A stretch of DNA of 40,444 bases from assembly GCA_023244815.1 (NCBI GenBank), contig JAHFLQ010000003.1:32875-73318 (forward strand), read 5' to 3'. This document shows, in pieces, positions 8,829 through 16,267 of this stretch (its first letter is position 1; every line of letters starts with the position of its first letter). A model generated the notes under the pieces. It worked only from the letters and a program-made list of their open reading frames with translations. It was not told the DNA's origin and searched no databases. A program made the translations under genes and the position numbers. Source of the stretch: a bacterium (GTDB lineage Bacteria; Patescibacteriota; Minisyncoccia; UBA6257; WO2-44-18).

Positions 8829-9440
8829 ATGACGGCTATTTTAAAGGCGAGGACGTCCCAGAAGCGCGCCCGGGAGATCATGGGGCGCAACTTCTTCGGC
8901 GTGGAAGAGGCGATCCAGCACTTCGGGTTCAACCCCACGAAGCCGCAGCTCGTCGCCTTGGCCGAGATTCCGCTCACCGAAGCGGAGCTGATCGAGAAGA
9001 AGGACAGCCACATTCTCGTCGCCGTCTTCCCGATTTCGATCCTGGAGATCCGCGGCAAGGTGCAGCGCCAGCTCTTCTACGTGCACGAAAAAGCCTGGTA
9101 CAACAACGAGGCATTCGCGAACGAGAAAGGCGATGCCAGCTGGCAGCTGGTCCAAAAGACTCCGGTGGCCGACTCCACCAGCGATATTGGTAAGGCGCTC
9201 ACGGCTCGCGTGATGGTCTACGCCATCATCGGCCACTACCTAGTCACCGGCGAGCGGCTTATCCAGCGCACCTTTGTCCGAAGCTCGGACATTAGCGCGA
9301 GCGGCGGTTTGGTGCACGTCGGCCCATTCGAATTGAATGGGCCGGTCAATGGGCTGGTCGTCGACAGTCGTGGGGATGACTGCGGCTGTCACTGTGGTGA
9401 CGGATGTCGCGCGGGAGCAGTCGACAGCTGCTGGTTCTAA
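8829..9440 (+). CDS. Orphan protein inserted in the pilus cluster
   Basis: 203 residues; I do not recognise a named family, although similar proteins occur as hypotheticals in Parcubacteria to my recollection. The start is fixed by AGGAGG (8817-8822) six bases upstream of ATG. The N-terminus MTAILKARTSQKRAREIMG is basic. The middle has alternating beta-like segments (ILVAVFPISILEIRG, QRQLFYVHEKAWYN), and the last 30 residues are Gly/Asp/Cys-rich. No signal peptide or membrane segment. Codon use is much more G/C-ending than in pilB and pilC. It has its own promoter and terminator and lies between repeat elements, so it looks like an insert rather than a pilus component. Confidence 0.85.
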   Translation: MTAILKARTSQKRAREIMGRNFFGVEEAIQHFGFNPTKPQLVALAEIPLTEAELIEKKDSHILVAVFPISILEIRGKVQRQLFYVHEKAWYNNEAFANEKGDASWQLVQKTPVADSTSDIGKALTARVMVYAIIGHYLVTGERLIQRTFVRSSDISASGGLVHVGPFELNGPVNGLVVDSRGDDCGCHCGDGCRAGAVDSCWF

Positions 9441-9518
9441 ACAACGGATCTTTGAGGCCACCTACGTCTCTTGATTCCCCAGAGCCTTTCAAGTGATGCT
9501 TGGCAGATTTATGCATAC

Positions 9519-9547
9519 GCCGCCGATAACCTCGGCGGCTTTTTTAT
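9519..9547 (+). terminator. Terminator after the island gene
   Basis: Stem GCCGCCGA/TCGGCGGC followed by TTTTTTTAT. Confidence 0.92.
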
Positions 9548-9746
9548 ATGCCAAGATACCGAACGAAAACCATGGCCGTAAGGCCGTGGAAGTGTGGGCA
9601 TATCCGCTGTCTTCTTTGTCATTCTGAAGAAGCGGAGCGACTGAAGAATCTCGAAAAGAGATCCTTCGTTTCACTCAGGATGACAGCGGACAAGCGAAGC
9701 TTGAACTATAAAGAAACCACGGCCGTAAGGCCGTGGAGTTTCATTT
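9547..9746 (+). repeat. Composite palindromic element, copy 1 (units A and B with a nested hairpin)
   Basis: Unit A (9547-9600) contains the palindrome core GGCCGTAAGGCC and matches 29599-29652 on the other strand at about 48 of 54 positions. Unit B (9703-9746) contains CCACGGCCGTAAGGCCGTGG and matches 29512-29554 on the other strand. Between A and B lies a separate hairpin (TCCGCTGTC 9603-9611 with GACAGCGGA 9682-9690) enclosing the paired blocks GAAGAATCTC and GAGATCCTTC. Copy 2 has a different hairpin at the same place. Confidence 0.75.
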
Positions 9747-9756
9747 CAAAAATATC

Positions 9757-9945
9757 AAAGCCCACCCATCCTTCCCGCAGACGGTATTGCGGAAGAACAG
9801 ATACAAATTACCGAGTCGAACGAGAGGGAAGCTGGAACTGAAGCCCGACGGAATTCCAGAAGGATCCCCGAAGTGAGACGAGGATAATTTGTCTGGGCTG
9901 GAGCCTACTGGCGAGGAGAAGGAGGGGGTGGGCGTAGCGGGAAAG
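9757..9945 (+). repeat. Long inverted-repeat element, family 1, copy 2
   Basis: Shares with copies 1 and 3 the landmarks ACAAATTA, CGAACGAGAGGGAAGC, GGAACT, GGAATTCC-GAAGGAT, CCGAAGTGAGA and AATAATTTGTCTG. The outer thirds are more diverged. It ends just before the pilC promoter. Confidence 0.7.
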
Positions 9946-9963
9946 CCAGGAAAATGGATATGT

Positions 9964-9969
9964 TATAAT
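9964..9969 (+). promoter_or_regulatory. -10 box of a leaderless transcript (pilC)
   Basis: TATAAT ends nine bases before the pilC ATG. It lets pilC and the genes after it be transcribed despite the island upstream. Confidence 0.65.
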
Positions 9970-9978
9970 TATTTTAGG

Positions 9979-11187
9979 ATGAAATTCAACTACAAAGCGC
10001 AGGATGCGACGGGAAAGATCATAGAGGGGTCGGCGGAGGAGCCGAATACCGGCGCGGTGCTGGAAATGATGGCTTCTAAGGGATGGAAGCCAATCTCTAT
10101 TATTCCGGAAAAACAGTTTGAAAGGAAAACCAAGGGGATTTTTGGCGGAAGCATTACTATTACTGATAAGATTTTCTTGGCGAAATATCTCGCGCTGATG
10201 TTGAAAGTTGGCACAGATCTTTTTCGGGCTATCAATATTCTGATTGCCAACTTTGACAAAGCGGCAATGAAATCTCTGTTGCTTGAAATCCGCACTAATT
10301 TGGAAAAAGGCCAGCCCTTTTACCAGACCTTTGCCGCTTATCCGCAATATTTTTCCCCAGTGTTTATTAATCTAGTGAAGGCCGGCGAAGCCTCCGGCAA
10401 TCTGGAAAAAGTTTTTGAGGATTTGAGCGTCACTCTCGAAAAAGACCATGAATTGCAGAGCAAAATAAAATCAGCACTGGCGTACCCGGTGATTTTATTC
10501 GTTTTAGCCACTCTCATACTTTTCTTTTTGGTTACTTTCGCTTTGCCAAGGATCGCCAACGTTTTTGAAAGCGGTGGCTTTAGTCCGCCAGCCTTCTCTC
10601 GCGTTGTGTTTTCCGTCGGTAATTTTCTCAACTCTAACGTCGGCGTAATTATCGGCGCCATTTTGATTTTGGTTATCGGCCTTTGGGTCTTTGTGAAAAA
10701 AACCCTGACGGGGAAAAATTTTTCTGGTTGGGTGCTCGGGCATACGCCAATCATCAAGACTGTGGTTTATAAAGTCGCTATTCAGCGCTTTGCCTCTACC
10801 TTGAGTTCGCTGATGAGCGCCGGTATTCCGATTCTGGATGCTTTACGGATTACCGCTGACGCGGTTGTGCACCCGCCTATTAAAAACGCGATTATCCGGG
10901 TGGCGCGTGACGGGATTACCAAGGGCATGTCACTCGGCGAAGCTTTTAGCCGCGAAGCGGTTTTCCCGCCGGTGGTCACTAACCTAGTGGCGATTTCCGA
11001 ACGTGCCGGCCATTTAGACGAAGTTTTGAAAACGCTCGCCGATTTTTACGAATCGGAAATCAGCTCGTCCGTCAAAACGTTGGTTACTTTTATCGAACCG
11101 GCGCTCCTTATTATGATCGGCGGCGTGATTGCCTTGATCGCTCTTTCTATTCTGGTGCCAATTTACCAACTGGTTACCCAGTTCTGA
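9979..11187 (+). CDS. pilC: Type IV pilus inner-membrane platform protein PilC
   Basis: 402 residues from ATG 9979, where MKFNYKAQDATGK matches the family's usual N-terminus (typically MxxFxYKAxDxxGK). Two GspF domains follow, roughly residues 45-170 and 250-375, with the motifs LMLKVGTDLFRAI and LSSLMSAGIPILDAL. Three membrane helices lie near 165-190, 220-245 and 375-400. It is the membrane platform on which PilB acts. It overlaps the next gene by one base and heads the pseudopilin block. Confidence 0.95.
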   Translation: MKFNYKAQDATGKIIEGSAEEPNTGAVLEMMASKGWKPISIIPEKQFERKTKGIFGGSITITDKIFLAKYLALMLKVGTDLFRAINILIANFDKAAMKSLLLEIRTNLEKGQPFYQTFAAYPQYFSPVFINLVKAGEASGNLEKVFEDLSVTLEKDHELQSKIKSALAYPVILFVLATLILFFLVTFALPRIANVFESGGFSPPAFSRVVFSVGNFLNSNVGVIIGAILILVIGLWVFVKKTLTGKNFSGWVLGHTPIIKTVVYKVAIQRFASTLSSLMSAGIPILDALRITADAVVHPPIKNAIIRVARDGITKGMSLGEAFSREAVFPPVVTNLVAISERAGHLDEVLKTLADFYESEISSSVKTLVTFIEPALLIMIGGVIALIALSILVPIYQLVTQF

Positions 11188-11642
11188 TGAAAAAAAGCGG
11201 ATTTACGTTAATTGAACTTCTGATTGTTATTGCCATTATTGTTCTTTTAGCTATTTTTAGTGTCTTGAATTTATCCGGTTTCCGCGTCCAGCAATCCTTG
11301 CGCGTAGCCGCTTCAAATTTTTCTACTTTTTTACGTGACGCTCAGCAAAAATCTATCAGCCAAGAAGATGGTTTACAGTGGGGCGTGAGATTAGCCAAGC
11401 CCGGTAGCGGCCGGGATTACTACTATCTTTTTAATGGGCCATCCTTTACTTCGGCAATTGTCACAGTGGCCCTGCCTTCCGGATTAGAGTTTGATCCGGC
11501 AAGCGGCCCGTTTCCTAAAGACCTGATTTTTGCCAAGGCTACTGGTTTGCCGATTAGCGCGGCCACAATTACAATTAGATTAGTCAACAATCCATCGTCT
11601 AACGCGATAATTACTATCAATGCTCAAGGCTCCATTCGTTAA
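11187..11642 (+). CDS. Minor pseudopilin (GspH/FimT-like)
   Basis: 151 residues with a very short leader MKKSG and the prepilin motif FTLIELLIVIAIIVLLAIF. The remainder is a beta-rich head of GspH/FimT size. It starts on the last base of pilC and overlaps the next pilin by 23 bases, so the block is translationally coupled. Probably a minor pilin that primes assembly; the exact subtype is an inference from size and order. Confidence 0.85.
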   Translation: MKKSGFTLIELLIVIAIIVLLAIFSVLNLSGFRVQQSLRVAASNFSTFLRDAQQKSISQEDGLQWGVRLAKPGSGRDYYYLFNGPSFTSAIVTVALPSGLEFDPASGPFPKDLIFAKATGLPISAATITIRLVNNPSSNAIITINAQGSIR

Positions 11643-12312
11643 AAATAGCGGTTCGGCAAAGCTCACCACAAGCGGGCAATCTTTGATCGAGATACTGGTT
11701 GGTATCGGTGTCGGCGTGATTATTATTGGCGGAGTCGCGGCGACTATCGCCCTAACCCTCCGGTCTAACGTTCAGAACAAAAACAACCAGATTGCCACAT
11801 CGTTGGCTCAGGAGGTGGTAAGCGAAGTAAGCGATTTTGCCGGAGCCAATTGGCATAATCTGGACAATCTTTCCACTGGCCTGCAGTACCATCTAGCCAC
11901 CAGTGGCCCAAACTTTAGCGCCCAGTCTGGAATCGAAACTTTCACGGTCGAAGGTAAGGTATTCACCAGGTATTTTGTTTACAATAACGTTTCTCGCGAT
12001 GCCGCGACCGACAATATAGAATCTTCTTACAACTCGGCCAATAATGATCCCTCGACCAAGAAATTAACGGTTACTGTCAGCTGGCCGGAAGGGCCGGACA
12101 CCGCTTCGGTTGCTTTGAATAAGTTCCTTACGCGCAGTAAGAGTTTAGTTTTTCGCCAGACCGACTGGTCCGGCGCCGCCGGGCAGGTTGGTCCGATTAC
12201 ATCCATCAATAATCGTTATGCCAGCACCAGCAATCTGGACACCACGACATGCGTCAACTCTGGTGATCCAAATCCAGCCACTAATCGATGCATAAAAGTG
12301 CAGGGATTTTAA
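11620..12312 (+). CDS. Minor prepilin (PilV/PilW-like)
   Basis: 230 residues. The leader is longer (about 19 residues), ending in G before QSLIEILVGIGVGVIIIGG. This is a non-standard processing site with Gln instead of Phe at +1 but with the Glu at +5 retained. The C-terminal region is Ser/Thr/Asn-rich with one Cys pair near the end. It sits in the coupled pseudopilin block. Confidence 0.8.
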   Translation: MLKAPFVKNSGSAKLTTSGQSLIEILVGIGVGVIIIGGVAATIALTLRSNVQNKNNQIATSLAQEVVSEVSDFAGANWHNLDNLSTGLQYHLATSGPNFSAQSGIETFTVEGKVFTRYFVYNNVSRDAATDNIESSYNSANNDPSTKKLTVTVSWPEGPDTASVALNKFLTRSKSLVFRQTDWSGAAGQVGPITSINNRYASTSNLDTTTCVNSGDPNPATNRCIKVQGF

Positions 12313-12331
12313 TAGAATCGAGAATAAAAAT

Positions 12332-13282
12332 ATGAAAACAAAATTACTAAAAACAAGCATCATCACCTCTGCTTGTATCCTACTTTCTGGCGTTGCATTT
12401 GCTATTAACGGCGGCGGCAATATCAACCCGAATAATACCAATGGCGAACGCTATGCCTGGAATGACGCTACTGGCTGGCTTGATTTCGACACTGGTTCAG
12501 TGACCGTCAGCGATACCAATTTAGTTGGAGTCGCTAATGGTCTGCAGTTTGGAAACCTGGTTCTTAATTGCGCTTCCCTGCCCGTTCCTAACTGCAGCGC
12601 TCCGGCTGGCACATGGTTTGTTTCCAACGACAGCAATGGCAATCTTGCCGGTTGGGCCTGGAGTTCTAGTTTTGGCTGGTTTAGTTTCTGTGGCAATGCG
12701 AGCAGCGGGTCTACCTATAACGGCTCGACTTGGGTTTGCCCCGCTGGCGCGACTTATCAGGCTCACATCAATCCGGCAAGTGGAGTTTTTAGTAACTGGG
12801 CATGGAACAACGTGATTGGTTGGGTTAGTTTCAATTGCGCAAATACTCTTTGGTGCGCCACGAGCGATTTTAAAGTACTGACAGTTTGGCGAGGCGGTCC
12901 TCCGCCTCCTGTCGGCGGCCCCGGCAGTTTTGACGCCAATACGTGGCTGATTTCCAGCATTTTTGACACGCAAATCGGCTGTTACGGCGCGCCGCCGCAA
13001 TGCGGTTCTGCTTTCAATAGTATTTTGTGGCAAGGCGTGGCGAACGGCGGCCAGGTTGGTTTCCAGGTCGCCACTTCCAACAACTCCGGTGGTCCCTGGA
13101 ATTATGTTGGCCCAGATGGTACCAGCGGCACGGTTTATCGGCCTGCTGGTCCGAATGTGCAAATGAGGCTTTCCCGCGTTTACCACAATAATTTCCGCTA
13201 TGTCCGATACAAAATCTGGCTTGCCTGGTCCGGCGTGAGCAGCCCGCAAGTTGATGACGTGATAATTAATTACAGCCCATAA
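12332..13282 (+). CDS. Secreted protein with W-A-W...G-W repeats, putative pilus-associated adhesin
   Basis: 316 residues. A Sec signal peptide of about 24 residues ends in VAFA. The mature protein contains three related repeats: YAWNDATGWLDF, WAWSSSFGWFSF and WAWNNVIGWVSF, near residues 40, 108 and 158. These carry conserved Trp and Gly and are followed by Cys pairs. A Pro/Gly hinge (about 188-198) leads to a separate beta-rich C-terminal domain. The gene lies inside the minor-pilin block, so a surface or pilus-tip role is likely. No ligand-binding motif can be named. Confidence 0.75.
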   Translation: MKTKLLKTSIITSACILLSGVAFAINGGGNINPNNTNGERYAWNDATGWLDFDTGSVTVSDTNLVGVANGLQFGNLVLNCASLPVPNCSAPAGTWFVSNDSNGNLAGWAWSSSFGWFSFCGNASSGSTYNGSTWVCPAGATYQAHINPASGVFSNWAWNNVIGWVSFNCANTLWCATSDFKVLTVWRGGPPPPVGGPGSFDANTWLISSIFDTQIGCYGAPPQCGSAFNSILWQGVANGGQVGFQVATSNNSGGPWNYVGPDGTSGTVYRPAGPNVQMRLSRVYHNNFRYVRYKIWLAWSGVSSPQVDDVIINYSP

Positions 13283-13294
13283 ACGCGAAGCGAG

Positions 13295-13744
13295 ATGTTT
13301 AAATATTTAAATATTGAAATATGGAAACGTCGTGACGGCGTTTCCGCGTTACCTATGATGCTTTTGTTAGGAAGTATCATTATTGAAATCGCGATTGCCA
13401 TTGCTTTTTTAACCTACTACTTCAACACGATTAATTTTGCATCCCGTCTGTCCGCCGAAGCGTTGGAAACGGCGCGTGCCGGAGCCAGTGACGCGATTAT
13501 CCGAGTGGTGCGTGACAAGACTTGTCCAAACGGTTCTTGCCCGTCACCCTATACCCTAGCCATCTCCAATGGCCGGACCGCGACCATTTCAATTTGCAAA
13601 GACACTTGTGTTGGCGCTGGGAAAACAGAAATAATTTCCACCGCGGCGGCGCTCAATAAGCAAAAAAGAATTCACGCGGTTCTCAGCGTCGATCCGGTTA
13701 CCGGCCAGGTAAGCGTCGATTTGCTACAAGAGATTCCTCTCTAA
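13295..13744 (+). CDS. PilX-like minor pilus protein
   Basis: 149 residues with one N-terminal membrane helix (LPMMLLLGSIIIEIAIAIAF) and a short soluble domain with two Cys pairs (CPNGSC, CKDTC). There is no canonical G-F-T-L cleavage motif; the helix is preceded by DGVSALP, as in the PilX N-terminal family. The first nine codons are derived from the AT-rich repeat seen at 2003, 33765 and 34111, so an internal start is possible. It overlaps the next gene's ATG by one base. Confidence 0.65.
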   Translation: MFKYLNIEIWKRRDGVSALPMMLLLGSIIIEIAIAIAFLTYYFNTINFASRLSAEALETARAGASDAIIRVVRDKTCPNGSCPSPYTLAISNGRTATISICKDTCVGAGKTEIISTAAALNKQKRIHAVLSVDPVTGQVSVDLLQEIPL

Positions 13745-15240
13745 TGAAAATCAGCCTGAATTTAAAAAAGTATCTCAATCCCGCGCCGAACATCGGCGGT
13801 TTGGAAATTTCCGACCTTGCTTTGCGGTTTGTCAGAATAGAGAACAGCCGGTTGAGGCAGGCTTCTGTCCAGATGCCACCAGGCATTATCAGCGGCGGGA
13901 AAATTTTGGATCGCGGTAAATTGGCCACAGCGCTGAAGGGACTGCACCAACAAGTTGACTCACTAAAAAAATCTTTGCACGTTGTCTTGCTGATACCCAC
14001 CAATAACGTTTATACCCAGGCGTTTACTATGCCGTTGGTGCCGGCGAAAATCGTGAATGAAACTGCCAAGCTGAATCTTCAGAGTATTTCGCCGATTGAT
14101 ACAAAATCCGCTTATTACGGGTATCAGATGATCGGCGAAACAAAGCAGGGCCAATTGGAAGCATTGGGGGCATTCGTGAACTCAATGGAGGTGGATGACC
14201 TGACCGCTGTCTTGCGGGAAGCTAATTTTAGTGTCGTGTCGGTAGAATTTCCGGCGCTGGCCGTCACCCGGTTGGTGAAAAATTACAGTTCCGGCCTGAA
14301 AGCCGATACGCCCTATCTGGTTGTTTATCTTGGCAGTGACGGGCCGGATCTTATGATTGTTAAAAACGGTCACCTCTATTTCAATTATTTTAATTCCTGG
14401 TCGGCGCTTCAGGAAGAAATTGGCGGCCGGAAGATATCGACAGCCGATGTCCAGGATTTTTTGGCGCGCCACATCAAACAGGTAATCAATTTTTATGCCA
14501 GCCGGTGGGGCCAGCCGGTGCAGGAAGTTTTGCTGGTGGATAATCCGATTGCTAAAGAAATTATTAACAATGTCAGGCATAATTTTTCTTTGAACGTCCA
14601 GCCTTTCCAAATTTTGAAATACGGGCATCTTTCTCCGCTTTGGTACGGTGCTTTGGGGGCGGCCGAGCGAGGTTTGATTCCACGCGACCAAGACCAATTC
14701 ATTAGCCTTACTACCCTTGGCGTGGAACAGGAATATTACCGCGAGCTGGCGTTGAATTTTATCAAGACTTGGCGGAATATCCTTGTTTTAACGGCCGGTT
14801 TTATGTTTTTGGTTTTACTGGTTGCGGACTCGCTTCTTGTTCGTTCGGCCGCCGCCGGAGCGCTGGATTTGGCGAACCGCAACCTGGTTCCATTAAATGA
14901 AATTCAGGGCTTGCAGGCGAATGTCCAAAAATTTAATCAAGCTTTAAATTACGCGCTGAAAGCGCAGGAACTGACGCCCGCCTGGTCCAATTTTTACTCA
15001 AAGATGAAATTGCTTACGGGCGACAAGGTGTCCATGCAAAGATTATTTGTTGACCCGGCGCTTTCCGGTTTACTGATTGGGAAGGCGGTGAATGATTCAG
15101 CGGTCATTAATTTTAAAAATACGATGGCGAAAGAGCCAAACTTCCAAGACGTGATTTTGCCGCTCTCTAATATCAAAGTCAACGACGACGGCACCGTTTC
15201 CTTCTCGCTTAACTTTAAGCTGACCTCTTTGAAATTCTAG
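13744..15240 (+). CDS. PilM-PilN-like fusion, pilus alignment subcomplex
   Basis: 498 residues in two parts. Residues 1 to about 335 resemble the actin-fold PilM/GspL cytoplasmic domain (opening GLEISDLALRFVRIE, then a VVLLIPTNNVYTQ strand, and a later IGG-RKIS...HIKQVINFY region). A single membrane helix (about 350-370) is followed by a PilN-like coiled and periplasmic-type domain to the C-terminus. In most bacteria pilM and pilN are separate. The fusion would link cytoplasmic ATPase binding directly to the membrane part. It ends the pilus cluster. Domain assignment of the second half rests on topology and order. Confidence 0.75.
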   Translation: MKISLNLKKYLNPAPNIGGLEISDLALRFVRIENSRLRQASVQMPPGIISGGKILDRGKLATALKGLHQQVDSLKKSLHVVLLIPTNNVYTQAFTMPLVPAKIVNETAKLNLQSISPIDTKSAYYGYQMIGETKQGQLEALGAFVNSMEVDDLTAVLREANFSVVSVEFPALAVTRLVKNYSSGLKADTPYLVVYLGSDGPDLMIVKNGHLYFNYFNSWSALQEEIGGRKISTADVQDFLARHIKQVINFYASRWGQPVQEVLLVDNPIAKEIINNVRHNFSLNVQPFQILKYGHLSPLWYGALGAAERGLIPRDQDQFISLTTLGVEQEYYRELALNFIKTWRNILVLTAGFMFLVLLVADSLLVRSAAAGALDLANRNLVPLNEIQGLQANVQKFNQALNYALKAQELTPAWSNFYSKMKLLTGDKVSMQRLFVDPALSGLLIGKAVNDSAVINFKNTMAKEPNFQDVILPLSNIKVNDDGTVSFSLNFKLTSLKF

Positions 15241-15249
15241 AGGGTATTT

Positions 15250-15412
15250 GGGTTTAGGTCGGATTACTCCGCGGCACCAGAATACTTTTGCTCCAGCGGC
15301 AAAAGTTTCTTCACCCTCGGACGATTTGCCAGGCGCCATAGCTCTGACTCAATCATGAGTCAGGCTAGCCAAATCGTCCTGCGGGACGTGCCGCGGACCA
15401 ACCCGCCCTCAA
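15250..15412 (+). repeat. Nested inverted-repeat element, family 2
   Basis: Left end around CCGCGGCAC (15269-15277) and right end GTGCCGCGG (15388-15396), with outer GGGTTTAGG / CAACCCGCCCT similarity. Inside are ACTTTTGC/GCAAAAGT, GGACGATTTG (15319-15328) with CAAATCGTCC (15370-15379), and GACTCA/TGAGTC. No convincing ORF. Right-end fragment also at 8691-8722. Confidence 0.75.
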
Positions 15413-15449
15413 CCCATTTTATTTATTTCATAAAGTTCGCGGTTCTTTG

Positions 15450-15479
15450 GGAAATTGAAAGCCGCCTGGTTAAGGCGGC
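15450..15479 (-). terminator. Terminator of the small minus-strand gene
   Basis: On the minus strand, GCCGCC..GGCGGC with a short loop is followed by TTTCAATTTCC. Confidence 0.7.
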
Positions 15480-15486
15480 GTTTAGT

Positions 15487-15666
15487 TTAGTGCTTGTCCG
15501 TGTAAAAGATGGCGATGATGACGTGGATGCATTGGTAACTAGGAACGTAAATGCTGCTCAGCTTACGGCCGATAATGCTGATTCTGTCGCCGTTTTCCTT
15601 GAGCCAGGAATTCACCTGGGTTTCTACGGCCCCTGTGAGACCTGAGAAAATCTTCACTTGTTCCAC
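15487..15666 (-). CDS. Small orphan protein, 59 residues
   Basis: GTG-started gene, identified from AAAGGAGG six bases before the start and the open frame that follows. The product starts MEQVKIFSG and has one helix (VETQVNSWLKENGDR). A beta strand follows, with a hydrophobic C-terminal strand (CIHVIIAIFYTDKH). The pattern (V-K-I-F, amphipathic helix, I..I, final strand ending Y-x-x-K) weakly recalls Cse60/DUF2758 small proteins, but I am not sure. It has its own promoter and terminator. Its ribosome-binding leader AAAGGAGGCGCGCG is identical to that of the 4603 gene. Confidence 0.75.
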   Translation of the reverse strand: MEQVKIFSGLTGAVETQVNSWLKENGDRISIIGRKLSSIYVPSYQCIHVIIAIFYTDKH

Positions 15667-15723
15667 GCGCGCCTCCTTTCACAAAATTCTCAATAGGATC
15701 AACCACTGATCCCAACTGCCAAG

Positions 15724-15752
15724 ATATTAACAAATTATTTTGTACTTGTCAA
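15724..15752 (-). promoter_or_regulatory. Promoter of the 59-residue protein gene
   Basis: Minus strand TTGACA (15752-15747), 17-base spacer, TAATAT (15729-15724). The leader contains a GGATCA/TGATCC hairpin near 15697-15712. Confidence 0.75.
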
Positions 15753-16205
15753 TTTAGCTCTTATCTCTTCAAAAACTTTTTCCAGAAGCTTTTTATCGGC
15801 GGGAGAGATTTTTTTCAGGACGAATTCTTCGGCCTTCTTTCGAGTTCCGCTTTCCTTTTGCGCCGGGCGGATGCCGATGCGAAGCCGCCAGAAATTATTA
15901 GTTTTTAGAGTGGCCTGGATGTTTTCCACGCCATGGTGGCCAGCCGCGCCGCGCCCGAAACTGAATTTATATTTGCCAAGCTCAATGTCACTGTCGTCGT
16001 GCACGATCAAAAGATTTTCCGGTTTCACGCCAAACTTTTTCATTGCTTTCGCCACAGACCTACCTGACTCGTTCATATAAGTATCGGACTTCATCGCTTC
16101 GCCGCTCAAATAATCCGCAAGCATATGGCCTACATTATGATAGGTGTTTTCATACTTTTTATCAGGATTGCCGAGGCCGATGATTAGTTTCGGTGCGAAT
16201 TTCAT
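15735..16205 (-). CDS. pth: Peptidyl-tRNA hydrolase, short form
   Basis: Releases tRNA from prematurely dropped peptidyl-tRNA. 156 residues against the usual 185-200. The family motifs are present: GLGNP (10-14), the catalytic His in YHNVGH (about 23), YMNESGRSV, LLIVHDDSDIELGK and GAAGHHGVENI with the paired His-His. The shortfall is mainly between the first helix and YMNESG, about 30 residues that usually carry a helix and strand. All recognised catalytic positions remain. TATAAT ends eight bases before the ATG, so the message is probably leaderless. Confidence 0.95.
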   Translation of the reverse strand: MKFAPKLIIGLGNPDKKYENTYHNVGHMLADYLSGEAMKSDTYMNESGRSVAKAMKKFGVKPENLLIVHDDSDIELGKYKFSFGRGAAGHHGVENIQATLKTNNFWRLRIGIRPAQKESGTRKKAEEFVLKKISPADKKLLEKVFEEIRAKLTSTK

Positions 16206-16213
16206 ATAAATAG

Positions 16214-16219
16214 ATTATA
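16214..16219 (-). promoter_or_regulatory. -10 box of a leaderless transcript (pth)
   Basis: Minus strand TATAAT, eight bases before the pth ATG. Confidence 0.65.
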
Positions 16220-16240
16220 TCAGAAAGTTGGCGAACAGCT

Positions 16241-16260
16241 TGCTAGCCCGCGGGCTAGCA
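16241..16260. repeat. 20-bp perfect palindrome
   Basis: TGCTAGCCCG followed by its exact reverse complement. It lies upstream of the pth promoter and beside the family 1 element. No T-tract follows on either strand. Confidence 0.7.
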
Positions 16261-16267
16261 AAAAACA

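Noticed and set aside
9548-9841. 97-codon frame after the island gene
   Set aside because: Made of palindromic repeats (units A, B and the nested hairpin).
9547-9990. CRISPR array suspected from repeated GGCCGTAAGGCC units
   Set aside because: Only two units per site, each a palindrome with unequal spacing, and no cas genes in the window.
15355-15645. 96-codon plus-strand frame
   Set aside because: Its first part is the inverted-repeat element, and the remainder is antisense to the better supported minus-strand gene with AAAGGAGG.
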